Under the pieces are notes generated by a model, which did not search any database, was not told where the DNA came from, and worked only from the letters and a program-made list of their open reading frames with translations. A DNA stretch of 48,257 bases from assembly GCA_002382085.1 (NCBI GenBank), contig DFZK01000013.1:1-48257 (forward strand), read 5' to 3'. Shown here piece by piece: positions 33,150 to 41,942 of the stretch; position 1 is the first letter of the stretch; the number at the start of each line of letters is the position of its first letter. Source of the stretch: Sulfurospirillum sp. UBA4058 (GTDB lineage Bacteria; Campylobacterota; Campylobacteria; Campylobacterales; Sulfurospirillaceae). The translations under genes and the position numbers were made by a program.

Positions 33150-34124
33150 ATGAATCAGATTTGGCCCTATTTGAACGATTTGAAAGAGCGTCGCATCGAG
33201 GCGGTTTACCTGTTAAATAACCTCGTCGAATTGGCTTACGAGGATGAAGGTCGCACGAAAAGCGTCACGTTTTCTTTTCATACCGAGGGCGGTGCGATGG
33301 GTTACGTGGAGTCGTTTTACTGCGACAGCATTCCTTTGCCGCCGGCTAAAGTTTTGCATCCGCTCAGCGGAACGTTTCACTTTCTTCAAGAGTGCCGTTT
33401 ATACGTCGGCGAGAGCGGTTGGGAACATTTTGAGGAGTTGGAACTCGTTACCGATCAGGGAAATTATCTTTTATATTTCGATACTTTGGAAAAAAAAGAG
33501 CATTACGCCGCGATGCAAAAAGGCAAAACGCCTTCCTTACCTTTAGCGACCCCACGGGAAGTTTTTTTGCCGAAAGAGCTTTTTAACGTAGAGGATTTTC
33601 GCGAAAACCTTGCGTTTGCCCTGAAAGCGCACGGCGAGCAAAAAACGCCGCACGGGTTACCTTATGCGATGCATCTTTTAAGCGTAACGGCAGAGGTTAT
33701 CAACGCATTTTCGCGTGAGCCTTTAAGCTACGACGAGCATAACGTGGCGATTGCATGTGCGCTTTTACACGACGTGAACGAAGATACGGCGACGTATATT
33801 ACGAAAGAGAGTCCTATTGCGGGGAATAAAGAGGTGATCGCCAAGGGCGTACACGCGCTGACGAAAGATCAAAGCCTGCCTTCCAAAGAGGCACAAATGC
33901 GTAAGAGTCTTGAACAACTGAAAAAACGTCAAAAGTGCGTTGCGTTGGTAAAACTTGCCGATCGCATCGTCAATCTCGGCGAGCCTCCCAAGCACTGGGA
34001 TAGCATTAAAAAGCAAGCCTATCTCGAAGAAGCGCAACTCATCTTGCGTGAATTGGGGTACGCACACGCTTACTTAGCCTCAAAACTTCAGGATAAAATC
34101 AAGGCGTATTTGCGTTACATGTAA
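33150..34124 (+). CDS. HD-domain phosphohydrolase with an unknown N-terminal domain
   Basis: This 324-residue protein has an HD domain from about residue 150, with H175 (YAMHLLS), H207-D208 (CALLHDVNED) and D271 (KLADRIVNL), the pattern of RelA/SpoT-type hydrolase domains. The first about 140 residues are a separate beta-rich domain that I do not recognise. It could hydrolyse (p)ppGpp-like or another nucleotide, but no synthetase domain is present. The stop codon lies within TTACATGTAA. Confidence 0.82.
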   Translation: MNQIWPYLNDLKERRIEAVYLLNNLVELAYEDEGRTKSVTFSFHTEGGAMGYVESFYCDSIPLPPAKVLHPLSGTFHFLQECRLYVGESGWEHFEELELVTDQGNYLLYFDTLEKKEHYAAMQKGKTPSLPLATPREVFLPKELFNVEDFRENLAFALKAHGEQKTPHGLPYAMHLLSVTAEVINAFSREPLSYDEHNVAIACALLHDVNEDTATYITKESPIAGNKEVIAKGVHALTKDQSLPSKEAQMRKSLEQLKKRQKCVALVKLADRIVNLGEPPKHWDSIKKQAYLEEAQLILRELGYAHAYLASKLQDKIKAYLRYM

Positions 34125-34177
34125 GGATTCTACGGAACTAAAAATGCTTAGCGTATGAAAAAACGAAAGGATACGCC

Positions 34178-34258
34178 ATGCGTGTTTGGATCACTTACGT
34201 CAAATATGCCCCTGAGATTATCGCGTTGATCGCAACCTGTATCGTGCTTGCGCGCTAA
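34178..34258 (+). CDS. Possible 26-residue single-span membrane peptide
   Basis: This short frame starts at ATG 34178 behind a good ribosome site (AAAGGATACGCC) and ends at 34258, 6 bases before the end of the convergent pirin gene. It encodes a basic start (MRVWITYVKY) followed by a hydrophobic stretch (APEIIALIATCIVLA) ending in Arg, as in small membrane proteins. No family is recognised, and it may be a chance frame. It is too short for standard gene callers. Confidence 0.4.
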   Translation: MRVWITYVKYAPEIIALIATCIVLAR

Positions 34259-34264
34259 ACGTTT

Positions 34265-34972
34265 TTAACGCATCGCCACGTCGAAAAGAAGTATTTGCGA
34301 GGGTGTGATCGCTTTGATTTCGTACGCTTTTTCATCGGTGATTTGCGCTTCGTCTCTGCTTTTTAGCAAAACGTCTTCGATCTCAACGCTTCCCTCAACG
34401 ATCAAAACAAGCCTACCGCGATGGGGAGCCGATGAATCTAGAAGAAGGCTCTTTCCTTCGTCAAGTTGCGCCGTTTTAATCCATGCCTCTTGGTGAATCG
34501 CAATGGAGCGGTCTTCGCCCTCGGGCGAAATCAGCGTTAACCAGCGATTGGGTCGTATGTCGTTTCGAAAATCACGTTGTGCGTAAAGGGGACGACCTCC
34601 TTTTCGGTCGGGTCGAATCCAAATTTGAAATAAGGCCGTTTTGCCTTCGTCGGAGGCAAATTCGGAGTGGAAAACACCGCTTCCCGCACTCATATACTGA
34701 ATTTCGCCTGCGTGAATTTCGCCGCGATTTCCTTCCGAATCGTGATGAACGAGAACGCCTTGCGTCACGATGGAGACGATCTCCATATCGCGATGCGGGT
34801 GCATACCGAAGCCTTCGCCTTTTTCAATCACGTCGTCGTTGATGACGCGAAGTACGCCAAAACCCATGCGGGCGGGGTCGTAGTAGTCGGCAAAGGAGAA
34901 ACTAAAGCGACTGTGAAGCCAACCGTGTTCCGCTTTGCCTCGTCGGTCGGCTCTGTAAATGTTCAATGCCAT
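34265..34972 (-). CDS. Pirin-family protein (bicupin)
   Basis: This 235-residue protein has the pirin N-terminal cupin metal motif GMHPHRDMEIV...HHDSEGN, with the further EIQYMSAGSGVFHSEF block and a second cupin near the C terminus. Bacterial pirins such as YhhW have quercetin dioxygenase activity; others affect redox or metabolic control. It lies 33 bases downstream of yceI-like on the same strand, with a TTACATGTAAAGGAG element directly before the ATG. Confidence 0.93.
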   Translation of the reverse strand: MALNIYRADRRGKAEHGWLHSRFSFSFADYYDPARMGFGVLRVINDDVIEKGEGFGMHPHRDMEIVSIVTQGVLVHHDSEGNRGEIHAGEIQYMSAGSGVFHSEFASDEGKTALFQIWIRPDRKGGRPLYAQRDFRNDIRPNRWLTLISPEGEDRSIAIHQEAWIKTAQLDEGKSLLLDSSAPHRGRLVLIVEGSVEIEDVLLKSRDEAQITDEKAYEIKAITPSQILLFDVAMR

Positions 34973-35005
34973 ATTTTCTCCTTTACATGTAAAACGTCTG
35001 AAGCG

Positions 35006-35575
35006 TTATTTTTGCAAAATGCCCTCTAAGGCTACGTCGATTTTAACCTCTTCGCCTACGATCACGCCGCCCGTTTCAAGGGCTTTGTTCCACGTAATAC
35101 CAAAATCGCTTCGGTTAATTTTACCGCTCAAGCCTAATCCTACGCGTTTATTGCCGTAAAGATCGGTTGCGCTTCCGCCGTTTTCAAAAGCGAACACGAC
35201 GGGTTTGGTAACGCCTTTCATCGTCAGTTTGCCGTAGGCTTTGTCTCCTTTGATCTCATCGAGGGTAAAGGTGATCAAAGGGTATTTCGCAACGTCGAAA
35301 AGGTCGGCGGAGCGTAAGTGTTCGTCTCTGTCTTTAATGCCCGTATCGATCGAAGCGGCTTGAACGGTTCCGCTTAACGATTGAAGCGTTTTGCTTGCTT
35401 CATCGTAGACAAAGCTTCCGTTAAAGGTTGAGAAATTTCCTTTGACGGTTGAAATCATCGCGTGTTTGACGCTAAAATCCGCACTCGAATGTGCAGAATC
35501 GACGTTGTAATTTCCGGCGAATAGAGCCGTTCCCGCCAATAAAGAGCTTGCGAGTAGTGTTTTAATTTTCATCAT
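35006..35575 (-). CDS. YceI-family periplasmic protein
   Basis: This 189-residue protein has a Sec signal peptide (about 1-20, cleaved near LFA-GN) and the YceI lipocalin-like barrel (VDSAHSSADFSVKHAMISTVKG, shown here in part: SSADFSVKH; plus LRSADLFDVAKYP and GKLTMKGVTKP). Such barrels bind isoprenoids or similar lipophilic molecules. A perfect TTACTAATTAGTAA box lies 11-24 bases before the ATG, so it is probably repressed by the MarR-type protein encoded upstream. Confidence 0.93.
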   Translation of the reverse strand: MMKIKTLLASSLLAGTALFAGNYNVDSAHSSADFSVKHAMISTVKGNFSTFNGSFVYDEASKTLQSLSGTVQAASIDTGIKDRDEHLRSADLFDVAKYPLITFTLDEIKGDKAYGKLTMKGVTKPVVFAFENGGSATDLYGNKRVGLGLSGKINRSDFGITWNKALETGGVIVGEEVKIDVALEGILQK

Positions 35576-35585
35576 GTTTCCTTTT

Positions 35586-35599
35586 TTACTAATTAGTAA
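35586..35599. promoter_or_regulatory. MarR box at the yceI-like gene
   Basis: TTACTAATTAGTAA is a perfect 14-base palindrome, identical to the one upstream of the marR-type gene. It lies between the yceI-like ATG and the marR stop. Confidence 0.8.
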
Positions 35600-35634
35600 T
35601 AATAGTGCAAAAAAATAGCTGACTCACACGTCGT

Positions 35635-36090
35635 CTATTGTGCTTTTTGCAGTTTACGTAACAGGTCGTATAACGTGACCAACTCTTCATCGCTCAAAAC
35701 GTCAAAATAACCCTTTAAATTCGCAGCATGCTGGGTAAACATACCGCCGATAAGATCGCGCCCCTTTTCCGTGATGCCGATCATGCGTACGCGGCTATCT
35801 TCCATGGAGGGTAGGGTTTGCGCCAAACCGTCTCGAACGAGATTTTTGACGACCACGGTGACGTTGCCCGGCGTACTTGCGATCAGTTTCGTGATCACAC
35901 CTATTTGCAAATCGCCTCGATGGTAAAGGACTTCTAGGACTTCAAACTGGTTCATACTCAAACCGGATGCGTTGATGTATTTCAACTCTTTGGCACGGAT
36001 TTTTTGAAATGCGCGTAGGATTTGGATCCATGTTTGCATACTTCTATCGGTGCGCTCTCCGTAGCTTTTGACGTCGGAACGTAGTTTCAT
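35635..36090 (-). CDS. MarR-family transcriptional regulator
   Basis: This 151-residue protein has the MarR winged helix-turn-helix (LSMNQFEVLEVLYHRGDL ... ITKLIASTPGNVTVVVKNLVRDG, then a wing with DSRVRMIGITEKG) flanked by dimerisation helices. Identical palindromes upstream of its own gene and of the yceI-like gene indicate autoregulation and control of the yceI-like-pirin pair. The effector is unknown. Confidence 0.93.
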   Translation of the reverse strand: MKLRSDVKSYGERTDRSMQTWIQILRAFQKIRAKELKYINASGLSMNQFEVLEVLYHRGDLQIGVITKLIASTPGNVTVVVKNLVRDGLAQTLPSMEDSRVRMIGITEKGRDLIGGMFTQHAANLKGYFDVLSDEELVTLYDLLRKLQKAQ

Positions 36091-36116
36091 CTTTTCCTTC
36101 CTTTGGCGAAATTATA

Positions 36117-36130
36117 TTACTAATTAGTAA
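36117..36130. promoter_or_regulatory. MarR box at the marR-type gene
   Basis: The second perfect copy of TTACTAATTAGTAA lies 27-40 bases before the marR-type ATG, a normal place for repression of its own promoter. Confidence 0.8.
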
Positions 36131-36210
36131 TAATGTCAAGACCGTTTTAAAAATAACACAAAAAGATCACTTTTGGGTTTACATGTAACGTCGTCTTCGT
36201 TAAATTGTAC

Positions 36211-36216
36211 TATAAT
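36211..36216 (+). promoter_or_regulatory. -10 element of the psiE-like gene
   Basis: TATAAT in GTACTATAATTGCG lies 30 bases before the ATG at 36246. A TTACATGTAA lies at 36179-36188, near the expected -35 region. Confidence 0.55.
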
Positions 36217-36245
36217 TGCGCCGAATTTTAAGGATAGGAAAACGT

Positions 36246-36764
36246 ATGGAAGAAAAACAAACGGAACACGAAGCAAAAAATCTCTCAAGCAAGGTGTTCG
36301 AACTGAATCAATTTTTAGAGATTAACGTCGAAAATTTGTTGCTCAATATTTTAAATATCGCACGTTATATTTTTATCGTGATGATGATCGTCTATTTGGG
36401 GCAATGTTTCATTAGCCTCGGTTATAAAATGGTATCGTTTACGATTTCGCAGGGTGCACTCGATTTTAACTCGATCAAAATTATTTTGACGGACGGTTTG
36501 TTTATTTTGATCGTCTTGGCGATCGTGAAGACGCTTTTTATCCAAGACGGTTTCGATTATGCGGTGACGTTTCTTGAAATTTCATTCGTCGTGTTGGTGC
36601 GAAAGCTCATTTTATTGGAGACCGATCCTTCCGAAACCTATTTATTGTTCGTATTGGGCATTACTTCCGCACTCTTTTTTATCTTGATCGTTTACATCAA
36701 AGGGATGAAGCACAAATGGGAGCGGGAAAAGTGCGAACACTGTCTTCAAACGAAATCCAAGTAG
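36246..36764 (+). CDS. PsiE-family membrane protein
   Basis: The ATG at 36246 behind AAGGATAGG gives 172 residues. After a polar N-terminal helix there are four membrane segments (about 35-60, 75-98, 110-130 and 137-155), the arrangement of PsiE (phosphate-starvation-inducible E) proteins, and a short Cys-containing tail. The biochemical role of the family is not known, and no phosphate-responsive element is seen here. It is convergent with the GGDEF-EAL gene, 5 bases apart. Confidence 0.82.
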   Translation: MEEKQTEHEAKNLSSKVFELNQFLEINVENLLLNILNIARYIFIVMMIVYLGQCFISLGYKMVSFTISQGALDFNSIKIILTDGLFILIVLAIVKTLFIQDGFDYAVTFLEISFVVLVRKLILLETDPSETYLLFVLGITSALFFILIVYIKGMKHKWEREKCEHCLQTKSK

Positions 36765-36769
36765 CGTAT

Positions 36770-38752
36770 TTACGTTTGAAACGTTCTTTCGGGTTTACCG
36801 AAGTAATACCCTTGGAAAAGATCGATTTGAAGTTTCAACGCCTCTTCATAAATCTCTTGGGAGAGAACGAACTCCGCAACTGTTTGAATGCCGAGTTTCT
36901 TCGAAAATAAAACGATTGCTTGCACGAGGGCAAGGGCTTTAGGATCGCTTGCGATGTGTTGAATCAACGAGCCGTCGATTTTGATAAAATCGGGAGACAA
37001 CTCGAAAACGTAAGCGTAATTGGAATACCCCGATCCGAAATCGTCGATCGAAAAACGAACGCCCAAAGTTCTAAAATGGTGTGCAAAGGCTTGTACCGTC
37101 GCATAATTTTGAACGCCTTGGGATTCTAAAAATTCGATGACCAATAATTCGCCCGTATTTGTTTTTTCGATATGATCGTACAGATCGCGGCAAAAAGCGG
37201 TATGGATGAGATCTAAATAACTCATATTTAGCGAGACGCAAGTACGTGTTTTTGCGGCGATATCAATGCTTTTAAAGAGCATCATCCGTGAAATTTCGGA
37301 GTATTGGTGGGTTTTGATCGCCGTTTCTAAAAAGTCGTTCGGGGCGTAAAAGCGCGTCGGATCTTCGTCGTCTTGCAAGCGCATCAACGCTTCGTATTTG
37401 ACGACTTTGCCGTTGGAATCGACGATGGGTTGAAAAAAAGGCATAAAAAGATCGCACTCGATACCGCGAGCGATTTTATTTTTCCAATAAACGTTTTTTT
37501 CGATCTCGTGCATCACCGAATGAATATCGTGGTAAAAAACGGCGTGTTGGTGCGCTTTTTTGGCTTCATTGAGCGCAATATCGGCAGTACCGAGTAGGTT
37601 CTCTTTTTCGAACGAAACCCCGATGCAAATATCAAGATGGAGGGGCTCTTTTAACGATCGTACGTGGATCGTATGCTCCTTGACGCGGTTAAGAAGTTCT
37701 TCGATGAGGTTGGAACACGCAATGCGATCGTAGGTGCTATCGGAACGTAAAATAACAAATTCGTCTCCGGAAAGTCGGTAAAGATCCAAACGACGGTGTT
37801 TCGTAAACTCTTGCAACAGCGTGGAAAAAAGCACCAAGACTTCGTTGCCGACTTCCACGCCGTAGAGTTCGTTGATCGTACGAAAAGCGTTAATATCGAT
37901 CAGTAAAACCGCGGGTGAACGCACCAATGCGATATCTCTTAAAAGTGCCGTACGATTGTAAAGTTTGGTCAGATGATCGACGTAAAGTCTATTTTCGAGC
38001 TCTTTATAGAGCTGAATGATCTGTAAGACGATTTTGTAAATTAAAAATGACACAATCATAAGTGTCAGCACGATAAGAAGGATTTCTCCGGTATAGTAGT
38101 AGCGATCTTCGCGCACTTTTTGTGCTTGAAACGTTGCAAGGTAGCGATTTTCGGCTTCTAGCGCGGTTTCGACTTCGATTTCGTAGCGACTAAGAAGCGA
38201 AGAGACGACTTGGTTTTCTCCTCGAATTTGAAATGCCAAGGTGTTGAGGTCGGGGTGATTCTGTGCGAAATAACGATCGCGCGTCTCTAAAAGTTTTAAA
38301 ATCGTCCGTAGTTTTTCTCGGATCTCGTTTTGATGAAAGGAAAGGGTTTGAGGCGAGCCTAAAGAGAGCGCGGGCGTATAGGTTTTGGTAACGCTTTGCG
38401 TACTGTTGTGCGATAGGGGAATACTCAGCGTTCCGCCTTGAAGCAAGGTCGTGTTTTTTTCAAGAAGGCGATTTAAGGTCGTTTCGATCGACGTTGCAAC
38501 CTCTAAGCGTTGCTTCTCGGTTTTGGTTGCTGCGGAAAGTCCTAAAAAACTGATTTGGAGTCGATGGACGTCTTCGAGAAGAAAACGGGTAATATCGATT
38601 TTTTGACGCAAATTGTCCGATTTTTGATCGAGCGTACGTGAAAGCGTATGAAAAAACTCATGCACGCCGATAACGAGAATACCGCTTGCGATAAAGCACG
38701 AAAAAAGCCATACGAGGTATTTAAACAGCGCTTTATGGACGATATATCCCAT
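36770..38752 (-). CDS. Membrane GGDEF-EAL protein (cyclic di-GMP turnover)
   Basis: This 660-residue protein has an N-terminal membrane helix (about 10-30), a periplasmic helical sensor, a second helix (about 225-247), a GGDEF domain with LSGDEF in place of GGDEF, and an EAL domain with intact YEALMRL and SIDDFGSGYSN motifs. It probably degrades cyclic di-GMP; synthesis is uncertain because of the altered motif. It lies 16 bases after selB on the same strand behind AAGGAG, so it may be the last gene of the sensory/selenocysteine operon. Confidence 0.92.
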   Translation of the reverse strand: MGYIVHKALFKYLVWLFSCFIASGILVIGVHEFFHTLSRTLDQKSDNLRQKIDITRFLLEDVHRLQISFLGLSAATKTEKQRLEVATSIETTLNRLLEKNTTLLQGGTLSIPLSHNSTQSVTKTYTPALSLGSPQTLSFHQNEIREKLRTILKLLETRDRYFAQNHPDLNTLAFQIRGENQVVSSLLSRYEIEVETALEAENRYLATFQAQKVREDRYYYTGEILLIVLTLMIVSFLIYKIVLQIIQLYKELENRLYVDHLTKLYNRTALLRDIALVRSPAVLLIDINAFRTINELYGVEVGNEVLVLFSTLLQEFTKHRRLDLYRLSGDEFVILRSDSTYDRIACSNLIEELLNRVKEHTIHVRSLKEPLHLDICIGVSFEKENLLGTADIALNEAKKAHQHAVFYHDIHSVMHEIEKNVYWKNKIARGIECDLFMPFFQPIVDSNGKVVKYEALMRLQDDEDPTRFYAPNDFLETAIKTHQYSEISRMMLFKSIDIAAKTRTCVSLNMSYLDLIHTAFCRDLYDHIEKTNTGELLVIEFLESQGVQNYATVQAFAHHFRTLGVRFSIDDFGSGYSNYAYVFELSPDFIKIDGSLIQHIASDPKALALVQAIVLFSKKLGIQTVAEFVLSQEIYEEALKLQIDLFQGYYFGKPERTFQT

Positions 38753-38768
38753 CGGTTTCTCCTTGGTA

Positions 38769-40604
38769 TCAGATCAAAACTCTTCGCGTGTCCTCTTTTT
38801 TAACGTCATCGAACTTATCGAGATAGTCAAGGTATGCGATCAAATACTTACGACTCATCTCAAAATGCTCTTTAAACGATTTGATATCGATCCCTTTTTC
38901 ATTGCGCATAATCTCTCGCATGTTTTTAACCATCGTACTCAAAGCCGTAGCGGTTACAAAAAGATTGTGCTCCAACCGGATCACTTTTTTGGCGCGCGTG
39001 AGGTTTTTAAGCGCATCGTCGCCCATTTTGCGGTCAATGTCGAGTTCATCGTAGATGTTGTACGGCGCGTCGGGCGTGAATGCGGATTTTTCCAAAATCG
39101 CGTAGAGTTTCTCTTCGATTAGGGTTTCGATATTGTCGATGTCGATTTGCGCGTTTTTATAGATGCCTCCGACAAAGTCTAACACGCCCTCGTCGCAGAG
39201 TTGTTGTAAAACGCTCTCCACAAGTGCCGTACTTGCCCATTTGAGTTTGAGCGAAATCGAACTGGCGGAAAGAAGCGCGTAGGCGTTTTTAGCGTAGATC
39301 GTTTTAATGATTCCCTCAAGTTCCGATCGAATCGAAGCGGGGTAGAGCACTAAGCCTTTGGGATCGACGAAAATGTCTTCCATCACGTCGGCAATTTCGA
39401 TGGCTTCGTCATGGTTGAGTCCGAAACGTTGGTTGGAAGAGATGAGTCCGAAACCGTGTTTGTGCATCTCGACCAAAATAGAAAAAGCGTTTCGGTAATC
39501 TTTGACATGTAAGGCGTGAAGCAGTTCCAGCTTGACTCTTTTCTTCATCGGATCGTTGATGGGATTGAGCACGCGTCCGCCGCCGATCGTTCGTCCGCCG
39601 ATCGCCAAAATAAAGGGTTCGTCGTAGACTAAAAAAAGCGTTTTGTTAAAGTGCAATTTGGCGTAGCCTTGCGTCAAACTCTCTTCGTTTTCATAATTTA
39701 AAAGCCGCGCTTCGACTTGCTTGGTTCCGACGAAAAGGTTCAGTTTTGAATTGTGCTTGAGCGTGTGTCCGCCGATACTCTCGACCCAAACGTCCGCGAC
39801 GTCGAACCCTCGAATAAACCCTTTTTTACAAAAGAGCAACCCTTTTTCAAACGAGGCTTTTTGTGCGCTTTGAACGTTAATCGCGGTTCGTTGCGAGCTA
39901 AACGCTTCGGTGACGTCTTGTTCGTGAACTTGGAGATTCCGAACCGTAAATTCTTTATCGATTTCGGGAGCGTAGAGCTTTTCGCCGACTTTGATCGTGC
40001 CGTCCAATACCGTACCGGTTACGACGGTTCCCGCACCCGCAATCGAAAACGAGCGATCGACGTAATAGCGAAAAAGACCGTTGCTTTTTTTAGGCTCGCA
40101 AGGCAAGCCAAACAGAGCACTTTTGAGTGCCTCGATCGATGAAGATTCATAAATGCTTACCGGAACGACGGCACTTAAGTGAAGGTGTTTAAGCGTTTCG
40201 AAATAGCGTTCGATCTCTTCGCGTCGTATGTCAAGCACTTCGCCGGAAACGAGGTCTTTCTTGCTTAGAGCGACGATAATGCGTTTGACATGTAAAAGAT
40301 TGAGAATTTCCAAATGCTCTTTGGTTTGGGGCATCATACCCTCGTTGGCGTCGATGACGACCAGTCCCGCATCAAATCCGAACGCTCCGGCGATCATATT
40401 TTTAAGAAGTTTTTCATGCCCCGGCACGTCGATAAACGCAACATTGGTCGTGTCGTTGTGCATGGAAGAAAAACTAAGATTGATCGTAATACCGCGGCGT
40501 TTTTCTTCCTCTAGGCTATCGCCTTCAAAACCCGTCAGTGCGGTGATAAGAGCCGTTTTACCGTGGTCGACGTGACCGGCGGTTCCGACGATGATATACT
40601 CCAT
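38769..40604 (-). CDS. selB: Selenocysteine-specific elongation factor SelB
   Basis: This 611-residue GTPase has the EF-Tu-like G1 motif GTAGHVDHGKT at residues 7-17, the DVPGHEKLLKN switch 2 and SKKDL-type G4 motif. The central beta barrels and C-terminal winged helices that read SECIS hairpins follow. It delivers Sec-tRNA to UGA codons. It follows selA directly (stop and ATG abut). No selC gene was found in the window. Confidence 0.95.
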   Translation of the reverse strand: MEYIIVGTAGHVDHGKTALITALTGFEGDSLEEEKRRGITINLSFSSMHNDTTNVAFIDVPGHEKLLKNMIAGAFGFDAGLVVIDANEGMMPQTKEHLEILNLLHVKRIIVALSKKDLVSGEVLDIRREEIERYFETLKHLHLSAVVPVSIYESSSIEALKSALFGLPCEPKKSNGLFRYYVDRSFSIAGAGTVVTGTVLDGTIKVGEKLYAPEIDKEFTVRNLQVHEQDVTEAFSSQRTAINVQSAQKASFEKGLLFCKKGFIRGFDVADVWVESIGGHTLKHNSKLNLFVGTKQVEARLLNYENEESLTQGYAKLHFNKTLFLVYDEPFILAIGGRTIGGGRVLNPINDPMKKRVKLELLHALHVKDYRNAFSILVEMHKHGFGLISSNQRFGLNHDEAIEIADVMEDIFVDPKGLVLYPASIRSELEGIIKTIYAKNAYALLSASSISLKLKWASTALVESVLQQLCDEGVLDFVGGIYKNAQIDIDNIETLIEEKLYAILEKSAFTPDAPYNIYDELDIDRKMGDDALKNLTRAKKVIRLEHNLFVTATALSTMVKNMREIMRNEKGIDIKSFKEHFEMSRKYLIAYLDYLDKFDDVKKEDTRRVLI

Positions 40605-41942
40605 TTAACGTCCTAAAAGTGTGGTAATAATCGTGATAAGGCGTGCTTCGTTGCTCGGCAGTATCGTTCGAAAGTCGAGTAAAAACGCATCGTTTTCGAT
40701 ACGACCGATCACTAACTTTTCGCGAAATGCGCGTTCTAGCTGCGTCGCTTTTCCTTTGAGACGTAAGGCAATGGTAGGAAAACGTCGGTTGGGAAGCGTA
40801 CCTCCGCCCATATAGGTTTCACTCTCTACGACGTCGCAAAGCGTTTTTCCGACTTTGTTTCGCACGAAAGCGGCGCGTTTTTTGAGTTCTTCGACGCTAC
40901 GGAAAAGAAGCCAAAGCGTCGGAATCTCTTCATACGCTTCTTGTAAATAGGCTTTAATGCTCTCTTCGAGTAAACTCAACGTGATTTTATCGACGCGAAG
41001 CATACGCAAGAGTTGATTTTTTTTCAATGCGGCAATGAGATCCGCGCGTCCGGCGATAATGCCCGCTTGGACGCTTCCAAAAAGCTTGTCGCCGCTGAAA
41101 CTAATCAATGAAGGTTGACATGTCAGAATTTGCGAAAGCGAATGTTCGCGGTTTCCGAGGTGATAGGGCAGCTTGGGAAGATACCCGCTTCCAAGATCGT
41201 AATAGTCCAAAAGACCGCGGTTAGCGGCAAGGTTTCGGAGGTTTTCGTAATCGACGCTTTCGCTAAATCCTTCCATCGCGAAGTTGGACTGATGCACTTT
41301 CATCAGCATCGCGGTATCATCATTGATCGCATTGACATAGTCGGTAATTTTCGTTTTATTGGTCGCACCCACTTCACATAAAACGGCACCGCTTTGTTTC
41401 ATGACTTCGGGAATACGAAAACTTCCTCCGATTTCGACCAATTCGCCGCGTGAAACTACCACTTCTTTGTTCTTGGCAAAGGTGTTGAGCACCAAAAAAA
41501 CGGCGGCGGCGTTGTTGTTGACGATGAGAACGTCTTCAACGTTCAAAAGACGTTTGAGGTGATTCCCGACATGTTCGTAGCGTTCTCCGCGGCATCCGAG
41601 TTCAAGATTGTATTCTAAATTGGAGTAGTTGCAAATGACGTCGCTTGCGCGATCTAAGAGCGTTTTGGAGATAAGGCTTCTGCCCATATTGGTGTGTAAA
41701 ATGACGCCGGTTGCATTGATGAGCGGTTTAAGCGAGGGCTCTAACGCTTCGTCGTAAGCTGCTTTGATGGCGTGAATGAGCGTCTCTTCGTCAAAACCGT
41801 GAATCGTTTGTTCGATCAGTTTTGTGCGTAATTCGTCGATTTTTTGACGAATAATCTGCACCAAAAGATGTTCGCTTAGTCCTTGAAGCAAGGGGTGTGT
41901 GAGGCATTTGTCGACTTTAGGGAGCGTGCGAAGCGGGTTCAT
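40605..41942 (-). CDS. selA: L-seryl-tRNA(Sec) selenium transferase SelA
   Basis: This 445-residue PLP enzyme has the cofactor lysine K286 in SFSGDKLFGS and the INATGVILHTNMGRS motif near residue 76. It converts Ser-tRNA(Sec) to Sec-tRNA using selenophosphate. Its ATG overlaps the stop of the response-regulator gene by 4 bases behind GGAGG, which ties selenocysteine synthesis to the upstream sensory genes in one transcript. SelD was not seen in the window. Confidence 0.96.
   Translation of the reverse strand: MNPLRTLPKVDKCLTHPLLQGLSEHLLVQIIRQKIDELRTKLIEQTIHGFDEETLIHAIKAAYDEALEPSLKPLINATGVILHTNMGRSLISKTLLDRASDVICNYSNLEYNLELGCRGERYEHVGNHLKRLLNVEDVLIVNNNAAAVFLVLNTFAKNKEVVVSRGELVEIGGSFRIPEVMKQSGAVLCEVGATNKTKITDYVNAINDDTAMLMKVHQSNFAMEGFSESVDYENLRNLAANRGLLDYYDLGSGYLPKLPYHLGNREHSLSQILTCQPSLISFSGDKLFGSVQAGIIAGRADLIAALKKNQLLRMLRVDKITLSLLEESIKAYLQEAYEEIPTLWLLFRSVEELKKRAAFVRNKVGKTLCDVVESETYMGGGTLPNRRFPTIALRLKGKATQLERAFREKLVIGRIENDAFLLDFRTILPSNEARLITIITTLLGR

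Noticed and set aside
34155..34229. Alternative 24-codon frame overlapping the 26-residue peptide frame
   Set aside because: It lacks a ribosome site and has no membrane or other recognisable pattern.
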